The notes beneath the pieces are model-generated. The model was not told where the DNA came from and did not search any database. It saw nothing but the letters and a program-made list of their open reading frames with translations. Of a stretch of DNA of 64,000 bases, positions 1-10,836 are shown one piece after another; position 1 is the stretch's first letter, and every line of letters begins with the position of its first letter. Position numbers and translations under genes: made by a program. This DNA comes from Oikopleura dioica. Its lineage: Eukaryota > Chordata > Appendicularia > Copelata > Oikopleuridae. Where the stretch lies: contig OU015569.1 in assembly GCA_907165135.1 (NCBI GenBank), forward strand, positions 1,488,001 through 1,552,000, read 5' to 3'.

Positions 1-738
1 TTTACTAAATGCAAGTTATTAAAAAGGCTTTTCTAGTTAGTTTTTTTGTTTTTTAATTTTAAAATCTAGTCTATTCTTTTCGCAGTTTTTTGATAGTTCT
101 TTACTTCTACGGGGAGATGTGTTTTACATGCAAATTTGTACTTGAAAATAGAAACTACGAATTCTCGGTTCTTCTGAAAATAATGCTCTCTAGAATTTCC
201 GGGTAATGTAGTTCCTCGTATCTTCATGTTAGTTTGAAGGATTGAATTGAAGACATGATTGTGTGTAAATACATCTCTTTACTATTTTCGGTTCCGAGCA
301 ATTTTCTCATTCTCCAAATCTCTAACATACTCACACTTCCAGATCCGCATCTCTAGCCTCTACCCAGCCTCTACTCATTCTTATATTATCACAAAAAGTA
401 TCTTCAGCAAGAACAAAACTCAAACTAGACTATATAAATCTTCTTTTTTTTTCCATTTCGCGATGGCGAATTTAGGCTTATTTCAGTTGTCACCAACCTG
501 GTTCCTAAATCTAAGTTTAGCTCGACTTCCACGATAATTTTCCCTTTTTTCCAGAGAAAATTTGCAGTTTTGATAGTTTCGAGCTAGTTATTTTTTTACT
601 AATTCCCCTATTAAACTATTACCATGCTATAGTATCATTATCGTTTTACTCAATCGTGATTTGTCTATCAGTGCAATAGCAATTCTTTAATTCTGATTCT
701 TTCGCCTTTAGTATATTTACTTCAGTTTCGGTATTCAA
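1..738. other. No gene recognised
   Basis: AT-rich sequence before the first recognised gene. A 92-codon open frame at 259-537 has a composition rich in Ser, Phe and Tyr with no domain, and I see no splice sites that would join it to anything. It may be the 3' end of an upstream gene plus the promoter of the SAP30BP homologue, but nothing in it shows this directly. Confidence 0.5.
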
Positions 739-1586
739 ATGTCTGGCTTGATCGGACTTGGCGGATATGGATCGGACTCAGATTCGGACTCTGCTTCCGG
801 AAGTCCTGGCTCAAGAACGAGAGCATCGTCGTCTGGAGAGATGGAAGTCGATGGAAAGGACGTGATTACAGTTGGCGACGGGGATGCCAGTATGGATGAA
901 GAGGAGATTGTCAATGCCGATGCAGCGGCCGAATTTTCTTCGGAATTGAGAAGGATGAGCAGGTATTTAAATAAAATTTTAAGGCCCAATAGACACCGTC
1001 TCTTAGTGCTGGGCTTCCTATAAGCATCCAACTTCCTCCACCTCCAACTGGCAAAATTGACCAGAACTCGAAAGTCCAGTACTTCAAAATGTTAGACGGC
1101 TACAAGAAAGGAATGAACATCAACAAGCAAATCAAGAGTGCGAAATCCTACAGGAACCCTTCAATCTATTCCAAGCTCATCGACTACTTCAACATCAAAG
1201 AAGGCGGCTCCAACTTTCCAAAAGATGTCTTTGACCCGACAAAGCTTAAAAATGATACGAAGTTTCATTACAAGGTTTGAAATTTGATAAAATAATAATC
1301 TCGATATTTCAACTTCCAGGAATTGTCGAAACTTCAAAATCAGCTTGAGGAAAAACGCCAAAAAGAAGAGAAGCAAAGAATCCTTTTGGCGAGAGAGAAA
1401 GAAGCAGGTCCCGCGGTTGTCAGCTCAAGATCGAAAAATCACAATGGAAAGTCCATCCCCGCCGTCGGTATTCTTGCCAAGAAGACATCAAAGGCTGGTT
1501 TTGAACATTATTTACTTAGAAAGAGATTGCTTGGGAATTTATTTTTCAATACTGAAAGGCTCGTGAAACGCTCAAGAAAGAAATAG
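739..1586 (+). CDS. SAP30BP: SAP30-binding protein homologue
   Basis: Three exons, about 739-962, 1025-1274 and 1320 to the end, joined by GT-AG introns 963-1024 and 1275-1319. The first ~75 residues are acidic and Ser-rich (GSDSDSDSASGS). The conserved core follows: a proline run (LPPPPTGKID), GYKKGMNINKQIKSAKSYRN, NPSIYSKLIDYF and NFPKDVFDP, in the order seen in SAP30BP/HTRP. The charged coil EEKRQKEEKQR and the C-terminal AVGILAKK block also match. In other animals the protein binds the SAP30 co-repressor subunit and has been tied to splicing of short introns, which would suit a genome like this (the role here is inferred). The end is uncertain: reading straight through stops at 1586, while an intron at 1498-1558 would stop at 1566 just after the family's usual C-terminus. 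The start at 739 is the first ATG, with no in-frame exon visible upstream. Confidence 0.85.
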
Positions 1587-1968
1587 GCGAGGTGAAATTT
1601 GGAAAGAGCAAATTTATGAGTCCTGATTAGGGTTATTCAAGACTGTACTTCGTAGAGTTCTGGCTTACTTGAGTCTATAATCTACTAGCCTAATGTTTGA
1701 AAAATATAATCCAACATTAGATATCGACTAGCGATTCCAAAACCTTGCGACAGGATCGAAGATAGCCCCTACTCTGCCAAGTTACGTGATTTCTCCAGCT
1801 TTTTTCTTCTCAACTGTCTAGAATTTCCTGTTCATGTAAATAATAACAGACTGCCCTTGACCGATAAGCTTACCGTGTCCTACTTTTTATCCTTCTCCGC
1901 AGATATATCGAATTCGCAAATTACTAAATATAGAATCGTGTTATTTCAGAAATCGGATTAGAAAAAGA
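1587..1968. other. Intergenic, SAP30BP to RAPGEF
   Basis: About 380 nt with no open frame of note. It should hold the 3' UTR of the SAP30BP homologue and the promoter of the Rap exchange factor. A T-rich acceptor-like site (ttatttcag, ending near 1949) lies about 20 nt before the next start codon and could take a spliced leader. Confidence 0.5.
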
Positions 1969-4900
1969 ATGGCTAGTTATATCAACCCAAAGAAGCGAAA
2001 ACGATGAGTGCAACTTTTACAGGCGAGTTTTTGATAGCGCTACGAAAAGCGCCTTCCAAGCGCACTCAGCAAGATATTCAAACATTACAGAAGACCTTCA
2101 AGGAATAGTTCATACACTTTATTAGAAAATATCTTCTTCTTTGGTTACATAGTTGTTGAACTTTGTGGTAGACGTTATCATCGCTAAAGTCTCGCCCGGA
2201 TTCTGAATTGTTAAAATACTCGACGAAGGCGCGTTACGAATATTATCCTCCCAACTCTATTCTATTCAAAAAAGGTGACGAGTACACCTCCTGGTTCATC
2301 CTCCTATCCGGCGCGGTTTTCTCCACTGGTTCCGTTTTCTATCCACCTGCATGTTTCGGACAGGAGCCACCCGCTGGCGGCAGTTCGAAGCGTCCCTCCC
2401 AGTGCTACACAGTGGAGCCCTCGGAGTTGATCGTCATCGATACTGAGCGGGCGCGTAGAAAGTCATCGACGACGTCGGTGACGCCAACATTGAGTCCTAG
2501 CCGCCCTCATGTTCGAGTCAGAAGCTCGATTGCGTCTAATGACTCGCCATCTCACTCAGGAACGGGAATATTATCTTAAAAAATGTCAGCTTTTGAGCAA
2601 AATGTAACTCCCAAAAGTAGACTATTACTCCTACAATTTGAACTTCGAAGACAATGGCGACTCAGACGGAGAGGAAGGCTCACTTCCCAACTCGTTGCGC
2701 TCCTCTTGTCCGAGTCTGCTCATAAAAGATCAGGCGCTGGACGCGCTCGAGAAGCAAAAAGATGAGCGAACGGAGGAGGAAATTGACATGCTCCATGAGT
2801 TTTTGCAAGTGTTGCCGGCGTTCAACAACCTTACTGGACCGGTGAGGCGGGAGCTGTGCCGACACATGGTCTACGTCTCCGTAGAGGAGAAGGGACAGAC
2901 AGTTCTAGGTAAGACAATTGCGGAGTTGCTTTTCTTTTGCCCGTGGGCTCGACTTTCTGACTGCCTATTTTTTCTAACGGCGTATTATGATTGTCTTTTC
3001 TAGGGGACGGAGAAGAGCTAGACTCGTGGGCTGTTCTGTTGTCCGGTAAAGTAGAGCTTCGTCATCTCGATGGGCGAAAAGAACTGCTTGAAGTTGGCAA
3101 GTCCTTCGGCGTCACACCTTCCCTTGAGAAACAGTATCATAGGGGAACTCTTGTTTCTCTTGAGCCGGACGCCCAATTCGTCTGCATCGAGCAAGCACAG
3201 TACTACGACATTCTTCACCGCGGCCGGGAGAATATGATCGACGTCCTTGATCAAGTCACTGGCGAAGTCTGTCTCGTGAAAGAAAAACGAATGGACGGTC
3301 CTGTTGCAATTCGTGGCACGCCAAAAGCGCTGTTGACCTATCTCCTCGAGCACGATTCCAAAGCGGACAAGTTCTTTATTGAGGACTTTTTGCTCATGTC
3401 GCGCATCTTTCTCCAGAGCCTCTCGCAAATTGGAGACACGCTATTACAGTGGTTCGAGCAGCCAAGCTACAGGCGAAACGTTACTCGCGTCGTCTCACTC
3501 TGGGTGAACGAGCATTTCTGCGATTTCGACACCAACCGAGAGCTGCTTACATTCCTCGAGAGCTTCGAGCGACGACTGGAAGAAGAAAATCTCCCTCAAG
3601 AGCGTGATCTGCTGCATTTGGTTTGCGAAAGCAAGCCTCGAGAGCGTGTAATCAAAATGGTGCGAAAAGATGTTGAAGGAGAGCTCTTCTTCAAAGTAAT
3701 GGGGGGCGCAGAAAAGGGCTATCCTTTGTATGTAAGCTCTGTGGACGCTGGAAGCCCGGCGGACTCAGCCGGACTTAAACGAGGCGACATGATCCTGGCG
3801 ATGAACGATCGAAACTTCGAAACGATGAGCTACGAGATCGCAATGAAAACGATGAAGCGGCATACGGACATGACATTTTCCGTGAGGACGAATCTGTTCG
3901 GTTTCAAGAAAATGGCGGCCGAGATCAAGCATCAAAAATCGACGCCAAAAATAATGAGTTCAGTCAAGGAGCCAAAAGTGAAGAAAACATCCAAGAGCCT
4001 CTCGAGCTGGAATATTTTTGGAACGAAGAAAAATCAAAAAGAAAAACCTTCCATTTTACCTAACCCGCCGAAATTCAACAAAAGCGCTCATGGCTCCATT
4101 GACTCGCGCGATCCTGAGGCTGATCAGGACTTTCAAGGTGCGTATATTAACTACACGGAAGATTTACTCTGGTGAATAGAGCTAGTTCTTATAAAGCACG
4201 CTCTTGTTGGTGATAATTGGTGACCATGTCTTCTAGGAAATCTATTTATGAAAATGCTTCTCCCGAAGGGTAAACAAAACAAAACCTGATTGATTTCTCG
4301 CTAGAAAGTCGCTCTCGGCTTATCATCGCTGCATATTATTATGCTTATCGTTACATATGAATTTTGACCACTAAAATCAAAAACTCTTGATTGATCTTGC
4401 ATGCTTTTTCAATTATAAAAATACCAATCGAGTGTATTTTTGCCATGATGATGTCGATTTTGAATCAAGCGCAAAAAGCTACTTGATTAGGATTCGATTT
4501 AATTTTCTAAAAAAAATATAGAGCGAGCAGAAGAAAAGGTGATAACTGCAATTTAGATTTGCCGGACGTTGAGGCAATCAAAATCTTTCGCTCTGATCAA
4601 ACATACAAGTACTTATCCATCACAAAAGAGACGACAGCTAAAGAAGGTATTTGATTCGTATACATTTTCGTTAATACTTAATTTCGCACATATAGTTGTT
4701 CGCATGGCACTCCGAGAATTCGGCTACGCAGAGGATGAAATACAAGGGCTCACATCAGACAATGAGCCACAGTACTCTCTCTCGAAAGTCTCCTGCCAGG
4801 TACAAAGCCTCGATAAGTCAAAGACGGCGTGATCGTCAATTTTAGGATGTTTCGATCAAGCAGTCGCGCTTCCCGGACCAAGTTGCCGATCTTTCATCAA

Positions 4901-6969
4901 AAATCAGCCTCAATGAGCGATACTACCTCAAAGCCCTCAAAGAAACTGCTCCACTTGGTAAGATTTCCGTTCATTATTTGTCGTTTTTTATGTTCCAATC
5001 GTCCTTATTCAACAAAACTCTATTTAATACGCTTTTAGTTCCGGATTACCTAGCCCCAGAATTGGTGAAAGAATCCCACATATCCTTCCTTGACCTATCG
5101 ACCTACGAGCTCGCTTTTCAACTAACAATACGCGATTACAACATTTTCCGGAACGTACTACCTACCGACTACGTCAACGACATTTTTCATCGCATCGGCG
5201 GCCAGAAAGACCCCTCTCATATCAAGGTATAGCATCTTTTCTTTTCTGCTACTATCAATATTTTAAAGGAGATGAACAGCTTGGAAGCGCTGGTGAACGA
5301 GGAAATGTTTTGGGTGGTGCACGAAGTGCTCCAAGAAACCAATCTCCACCGCCGCGCCAACAGTCTCAAACAGTTCATTCAAACTTGCATTCACCTAAAA
5401 GAACTTAAAAACTACAATTCTCTCTTCGCAATCATTTCCGGGCTTGATCATACGGCCGTCGCGCGTCTCAAGCAAACCTGGACCGCTGTCAGTCCCAAAA
5501 ATCGCAAGAAATTCGAAGAACTCAAGGTACAGTTAATTCCAAAAAAAAAAACAGACACTTACGATTTTAGGCCTTGATGGAACCTTCGCGTAACTTCTCA
5601 ACCTATCGCTCGCTGAAGCAGAAGAACGAAGTTCCGCCCCTCATCCCTTTTGTACCTGTTGTCAAAAAGGACTTGACTTTCATCCATTTGGGAAACGATA
5701 CCAAGGTTGAAGGCTTGATCAACTTTGAGAAGATGAGAGATTTTGCCCGCGAAATCCGCACTCTTCGAAAGTACTGCGAACCCATGGCATTTCACTCTAG
5801 TTACAGGTAAACCCTCTTAAATGTCATTAATATGAATTCTGAATGAATTCTTTAGTCAAAAGAACGACTCTGCTCTGAGTCAAGGAACGACGCTATCTCG
5901 CAAGACAAACCAGAGCAGGATGCTCAATCCAGAAAAGCTCTATAAAGAAAAAGCGGCCGAGCGAAAGGTCAAACAGTACTTGGAAGCTCACTGGTCAAAA
6001 ATCATCAAGGATGAAGACTCTTTGATGGCTGTATCGAAAAATCTCGAGCCTCCCCCTGGTGCGTTCTGGGGATAACTTTTTGTTCTGACAATTTAATTAA
6101 AGCACCGGCATCTACAACGAGTTCACGAAAGTCTACTGGTGATAATTTATCCGTGAGCTCTTCACCAGGCATCTCAATCCGCCACAAGTCAGCGTTAAAG
6201 CAGCAACAACCGTCCTCGACGCATTCTAGAGGCAACAGCGAGCCAGTTCTTCTCAGCCCAATGATATCTGTGACCAAAGGGAACAACAGAAAAATGGTGC
6301 CAGTCACAGAGCTTCCTAAATTCGGTTCGTCTTATTACTTTCTTTCGAAATCGACGAGCTGTTTTCAGGCGCCGATAGCAGCCGCAACTACAATAAACTG
6401 ATGTCCCTGGCTGAGCCCCCTGTCGGGACCAATGTGTCACGCTACGGCGGGGACAGACGGCGCTATCGCTCTGGACAGTCGGACTCTTCCGCCAATACCA
6501 ATTCCACAAGCTACACCAATAACTCCGCGCCTGTAATTTCCTGTAAGTCCAAAGCATTCAGACACACTCCCATAACTCTTAACAATAAGCTCGAGTTGTT
6601 CTCGCTAAACCACCCCTGCCTCCCTCAAAAGAAACAAGCCACAAAGTCAAAAGTTCTGAAGCAAAACTTCGTGAAAGTTCATCGAAGCAAGGCTCGAGGC
6701 CAGTCTCGGAGCACATCAAGAGTCTGACCCTCTCGTCGAAAGAGCGAAAACGCCAGCGTTCTGTTGATCAGTCACGTGAAAGGTAACGCTCTAAAGTTAT
6801 AATTGGTATGTAGAATTGTTCTAGTGACGTGACGCTTATCTCAACGAAGCCCTTGAGCGGCAGCAATCGCTCTAACCATCGTTCAACGCCCGATTTGTTC
6901 CAAGCTCCTATCAACCCCATTTACCAGCCGGCGCAGTCGCGCGATGCCACCTTTGTTACCAAAATCTGA
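1969..6969 (+). CDS. RAPGEF2: Rap guanine nucleotide exchange factor, RAPGEF2/6 type (PDZ-GEF)
   Basis: Multi-exon gene activating Rap GTPases at the membrane. The first exon is only ATG GCT A (1969-1975); after intron 1976-2022 it reads [20 protein letters not shown], matching the vertebrate N-terminus. Domains in order: first cyclic-nucleotide-binding-like domain ([11 protein letters not shown]), a second one ([18 protein letters not shown]), the Ras exchanger motif region (FIEDFLL...[16 protein letters not shown]), PDZ ([17 protein letters not shown]), Ras-association ([14 protein letters not shown]), then the catalytic RasGEF domain (about 5040-5810) with [26 protein letters not shown] and [15 protein letters not shown]. 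The tail is Ser-rich and keeps the family [10 protein letters not shown] block. Two early introns, 2103-2171 and 2566-2620, keep the reading frame only if they start with GA rather than GT. The intron at 4138-4556 is unusually long for this window. The tail stops at 6967-6969. RAPGEF2 versus RAPGEF6 cannot be decided. Confidence 0.93.
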
Positions 6970-7239
6970 TTTCATACAGTCACCTTCCAGAGATTTCTCC
7001 GTAAAGCTGAAATTCAACAAGTTCTGGTAGCTGATTGTATTTATTTACGTCTACTAGTCTGTCTATGCTACACCATGATTCTAGTGCCCTTAGACGATTG
7101 GGTGCATCTCTGCTCCGTCATTTTTGAATGCTGCCAATTATCAAAGATATTGACCTCATGCGACCTCCTTAATTATTGCTCTATCCTCTGAACTAAACTA
7201 TCATCTTCTTCCATATTCGAATCCGGAAGGCTCCGCCGT

Positions 7240-7324
7240 TGAAATCGTAGCAATATATTCACTTGGAACAAATTTACTATAAATGCTGTTCGCAAGTGAA
7301 ATTAGTTCAGCGGCTACGATTTCA
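7240..7324. repeat. Nested inverted repeat / imperfect hairpin
   Basis: Two nested pairs of inverted repeats: TGAAATCGTAGC at 7240-7251 with its complement at 7313-7324, and TTCACTTG at 7258-7265 with its complement at 7293-7300. A further GAAC/GTTC pair lies inside. As RNA it could fold into a hairpin of about 85 nt with a 12-bp outer stem, an asymmetric internal loop and an inner stem. The size resembles a microRNA precursor, but it could equally be a regulatory structure or chance. It is in the 500-nt gap between the Rap exchange factor and the CENP-C-type gene, where I see no coding sequence. Confidence 0.45.
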
Positions 7325-7453
7325 TACGATAAGTTCATTGCCTTTCAACTTTTAATTTTTTTTTCTGTAAAACCCCAAAGACGATACTAATCTTATATTT
7401 GGGCCATTCGCTCGAATCTTCCACTTTCATTTCCTTGATTCTTCCTTGATTTC

Positions 7454-7461
7454 ATTTTTAG
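7454..7461 (+). promoter_or_regulatory. Probable spliced-leader acceptor before the CENP-C-type gene
   Basis: A T-rich tract ending in AG (atttttag) lies 12 nt before the ATG at 7474 with no upstream exon that would splice to it. In larvaceans such sites receive the spliced leader, and this one would open the cluster 7474-12522. Confidence 0.5.
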
Positions 7462-7473
7462 ATCAGCCCAAAG

Positions 7474-7911
7474 ATGTCGGTTTTTGAATACGGACGAGTC
7501 CAGGAAGCATGGAAAGATAAGGACGGCATTGAGCGAACTGCGTCTGAGCTCCTTGAACCAGAACATATCGGCAACAAAGAGTACCTAATGAGAGTCGATA
7601 TGCGAACAGACGCATTTATGAAAGGGAGAATTGCATTTGGACCGAAAGGAGTTAAGAAACCCGCGTCAGTTGGAGAAGACCAACTGGTGATCTTCTTTGA
7701 GCCTACAAGGAAAGCGTGATGCTTGCATTTACTTATCAACGTAGTTTTTTGACACAATCATCCCACAATCAGTTTTCTGGAGGCTATTATTGATGGAAAT
7801 AAATTGAAGCTGTCCGGAAACAACATGGAAGCTCTCATTATTAAGCCAGGGCGGACGTACGCACTCAAAAACCCAGCGAAAGAGATCAAGTATTTCGGAA
7901 TGGCTCCATAA
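7474..7911 (+). CDS. Stand-alone CENP-C-type cupin protein
   Basis: Two exons, 7474-7709 and 7773-7911, give 124 residues. The pattern FMKGRIAFGPKG, VGEDQLVIFF, IIDGNKLKLSG, ALIIKPGRTYALKN, IKYFGM follows the C-terminal cupin (dimerisation) domain of CENP-C/Mif2, which ends the inner-kinetochore scaffold protein in animals and fungi. The long upstream part of CENP-C (histone-binding motif, Mis12-binding region) is absent: an apparent trans-splice acceptor sits 12 nt before the ATG. The exons join in frame only through a GA-AG intron (7710-7772), since the unspliced frame stops at 7717-7719. Possible explanations are a shortened CENP-C, a separate cupin paralogue, or a further upstream exon I failed to see. 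It heads a same-strand cluster that includes APC4, a fitting cell-cycle neighbour. Homology is by pattern only. Confidence 0.6.
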
Positions 7912-7936
7912 CTCGTAGTAATTTAAACTAGACATT

Positions 7937-8207
7937 ATGTTGAAAAGCCTCAAAGACTTCACTTTGCTGAATGGTCCCTTTGGCGATATCAATGAAGAGT
8001 CAAACGGGGAAATCTCCCTTACCGAACATACAGAATACGATCCTGAAGCTACCGAAGAAGCCACCCAAGGGTTTCTTGAGAGCTTATTTTCAACACTGTA
8101 TCTTCTTTTTTAGTTATACTTTGATGACAACCGATGGATCTGAGAAAACTGGTGTAACAGAAGGAACTACGCGTGTCTCTTCCGACGAATTTTCTGAAGA
8201 AGAATGA
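7937..8207 (+). CDS. Small acidic protein, unknown function
   Basis: Two exons, 7937-8070 and 8114-8207, joined by a 43-nt GT-AG intron, give 75 residues beginning MLKSLKDFTLLNGPF and ending SSDEFSEEE. The ATG lies only 25 nt after the stop of the CENP-C-type gene and just behind a tag acceptor (aaactag), the spacing expected of a downstream operon gene. The protein is acidic and Ser/Thr-rich with no hydrophobic segment, signal peptide or domain I recognise. Its position between a kinetochore-type gene and an APC/C subunit suggests a cell-cycle role, but this rests on context alone. The matching intron phases argue that it is a real gene. Confidence 0.55.
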
Positions 8208-8378
8208 GATCCATTCGAATATTAGAAAAATGCACATCACCAGCTGCATTTATCGACAAGCTGCCACTTACCCCATTCCACCATATTCGTTCCATGTATC
8301 ATAAATTTGGTTATAAACTTGTCACATTTTTGAAAATTTGTTGCTTATGTCTGTTTCCATTAGAGTGGAGCGGAAAGT

Positions 8379-10736
8379 ATGGCAGAAGAAGTGGATAATC
8401 CGACGCCGCTTAAATTCGGTGCGGACAAGCGTTTTCGCGAGGCCATTACAGAAATGGCGCTTTCGCCCAGGCACGATTTGATTGCTCTCGCCACTGAGGG
8501 CTCGCAGGTGCTTCTCCATCGCTATGAAAAGTTGGAGCGTGTTTGGGTCTTCGAAAAGATCGCTAGTTTCGACGAAAACAAAATCTCCGCCCTTTGCTGG
8601 CGAGATGATGGTCACGTCCTCGCTGTAGCGTACTGGATTGATGGCAGTGATGGCTTTTACAAACTTCTGGATGTTCGTACAGGTTCCTTTTCTGACAATC
8701 ACGGATAAGATTCAAACTCGTTTCAGGTCAGAGCCGCCCAATAGACACTTTTCCGGACTTCGACTTGACAATTCCAAGTCCGTGCATTTCGATGCACTGG
8801 TCCTTCTCCTCCCACGAATGCAAAATCGACGAACGAGTGCGATTCTTTGGTCGCCTTCCGGACATATCAAAAAATGTTCGCGAGCCGAACATAGAAACGC
8901 TTGTAACGAGGAACACGAGCATTCTTGTGATGGTACTCAAAGACGAAACGGTTCAAGGTTTTGGATTCGGAATTGTGCCGATTTTCTCGTTGAAATTCGA
9001 TTTTTTCCCAACAGAGGCTTACCTCAAGCGGGATTTCTCGGAGATGATTATCATATCTTCGCCAGATGGAAGAAAATTAGACCAAAAAGTGGTCAAAATG
9101 AACGCGCTAAAAGAAAATATGAGAGTCATCCACAGGTGGAAATTTAATAAATAATGAATTGGGTTGAGCTGCGTCTTAAGATACTGCACCTATGTGTGTG
9201 CAGTAGAACTAACCATCATCTACTTGCAATTGTGCATGGAAGAAATGCGAAATACGTGGAACCACGGGCTGGGCCCACTAACTCATCACATCCCGCATGA
9301 AATGAGCAATCATTTCATAATGTTTTATCTTTGGGGAATAAAAAGCACCAAGTTGATTGCCTTCCTCAAAAATTATCTTCCGTTGGAGCCCTACAAGAAA
9401 GTGTGTGCCGATATGGCGAACAAGTATGTCCAGCTTCAGAAATTGTCGATGGTGAATTTTATGCAGGCTGCAGATAAGCTCTATGGGCTCATCCATACGG
9501 TGTCCTCTTTGTGTCGGCTTCCAAAGGTTACTTCGTCCCTTTTTGGATTACTATTTTAAATGAAATATAGTTATTCGAACTGCTCGCTCCTGACCATGTG
9601 CTGATTAACTTTGAGTACATTGAAACTCGCGCTGCTGAACTCATCTTGAAGAACACTATGTTTCTTCGTGAAATGGACGATCTCTTCCGCTGCGCTGTGG
9701 CGTTTTCCTCCTGGATAATCGTTCAGTACGAGAGGCTCGATCCGCCAGAATCAGGAGAACTGTCCGAAGATAACGAACACGACCAAGATGAGGAGCTCAT
9801 TATGAGGTAGCAAAAGTACTATTGTCAATTGCATCAGGGTTTATTGCAGATTCCTGCAAGTGTATGTCGCTTCGAAAAGAGACAACATCATGGAATATCT
9901 CAACTCAGAGCCGATGCATCCCAACGAGCATGCAAAAAGATGGGGAATCTGCCTGGAGCGAGTTTATCGAAAAACATGGCTTCACACAGCACTTAATCCA
10001 GAAAGATGATCCACAAGTGTCGCTTAAAACGGCTCTCGATTATGTCCGTCGTCTATTTGTGGTGAGTGTTTGGGAAATCGAAATTGGACTTTATTTTTAA
10101 TTCGTCCCTAGAAATACTGTTTCCGCGAAGACGACGACTCATTTGGTTGTCCGAAGAGCAAATTATCGGATGAACTGGAATCTTCCATTGGCGATTTGCA
10201 ACAGTTCGTTACGCACGATGATGCGCCAATGGTATTTGTGAGTTTGAAAGAAGCAAACTGGACATAGTAAGACCGGACTAAAGGGTTCCTTAATGATTTT
10301 ATTTTTCAGTCCTGTTTGCTGCACTCTTACACAGACGCACCTCAATATTCTCCGTTACGACGACATGTGGCCGAGTGATCTTGGTGAGGAGGAAGAAGGA
10401 CGTCATATAGCAGAGGTGTACCGGCTCAATTCAGAATATCGTGTGCTTGATTTTGCTTTATTTCTTTATCATGTGCGGGACCAAGTTGCAGAAGGGTTTG
10501 CACTAGAAGTTTCCGTCGAGGACGAAACGCAGCAACGCCTCACACACTACGAGTTCTCCTACGACGAGCGAGACGAACCTCCTCACGTGAAGTCCTTCAT
10601 TTCTCTTCACAACCACAACTTCTCCTCGCTCGAGCTCAGCGTGCGCCGGAGTCTCATCGCTCTTCACAGTGCTGAGTCCAACATCGTCAACGTCTATCAG
10701 CTAAAGGACGACGGACAGATCCTCGTGAAGAAGTAA
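8379..10736 (+). CDS. ANAPC4: Anaphase-promoting complex subunit 4
   Basis: Scaffold subunit of the APC/C ubiquitin ligase. The N-terminal beta-propeller starts with ALSPRHDLIALATEGSQVLL, ERVWVF and LCWRDDGHVLAVAY, matching APC4's first WD-like blades. The helical APC4 long domain follows (LGPLTHHIPHEMSNHF, MFYLWGIKSTKLIAFL, LQKLSMVNFMQAADKLYGLI). The C-terminal propeller blades include THLNILRYDD, and the gene stops at 10734-10736. About seven exons are joined by 40-60 nt GT-AG introns; one (donor at about 10270) needs the exon to run through VSLKEANWTY before splicing. There is one frame break: within exon 9844-10062 the frame changes at the five-A run 9934-9938 (from ...HPNEH to GESAWSEFIEKHG); removing one A restores a continuous APC4 reading. 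It lies third in the CENP-C-type cluster, 171 nt after the acidic gene. Confidence 0.88.
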
Positions 10737-10836
10737 CTTAATCTATTCCACAGAAACTTACTGCACTGCCCTGTATGTACCACTCTGCCCTGACAGGACT
10801 CACCTGAAAATGAAATTTGATTGCTCTTTCTTTAGA

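Noticed and set aside
259-537. 92-codon open frame near the left edge
   Set aside because: No domain, low-complexity composition, no splice or start context; likely chance in AT-rich DNA.
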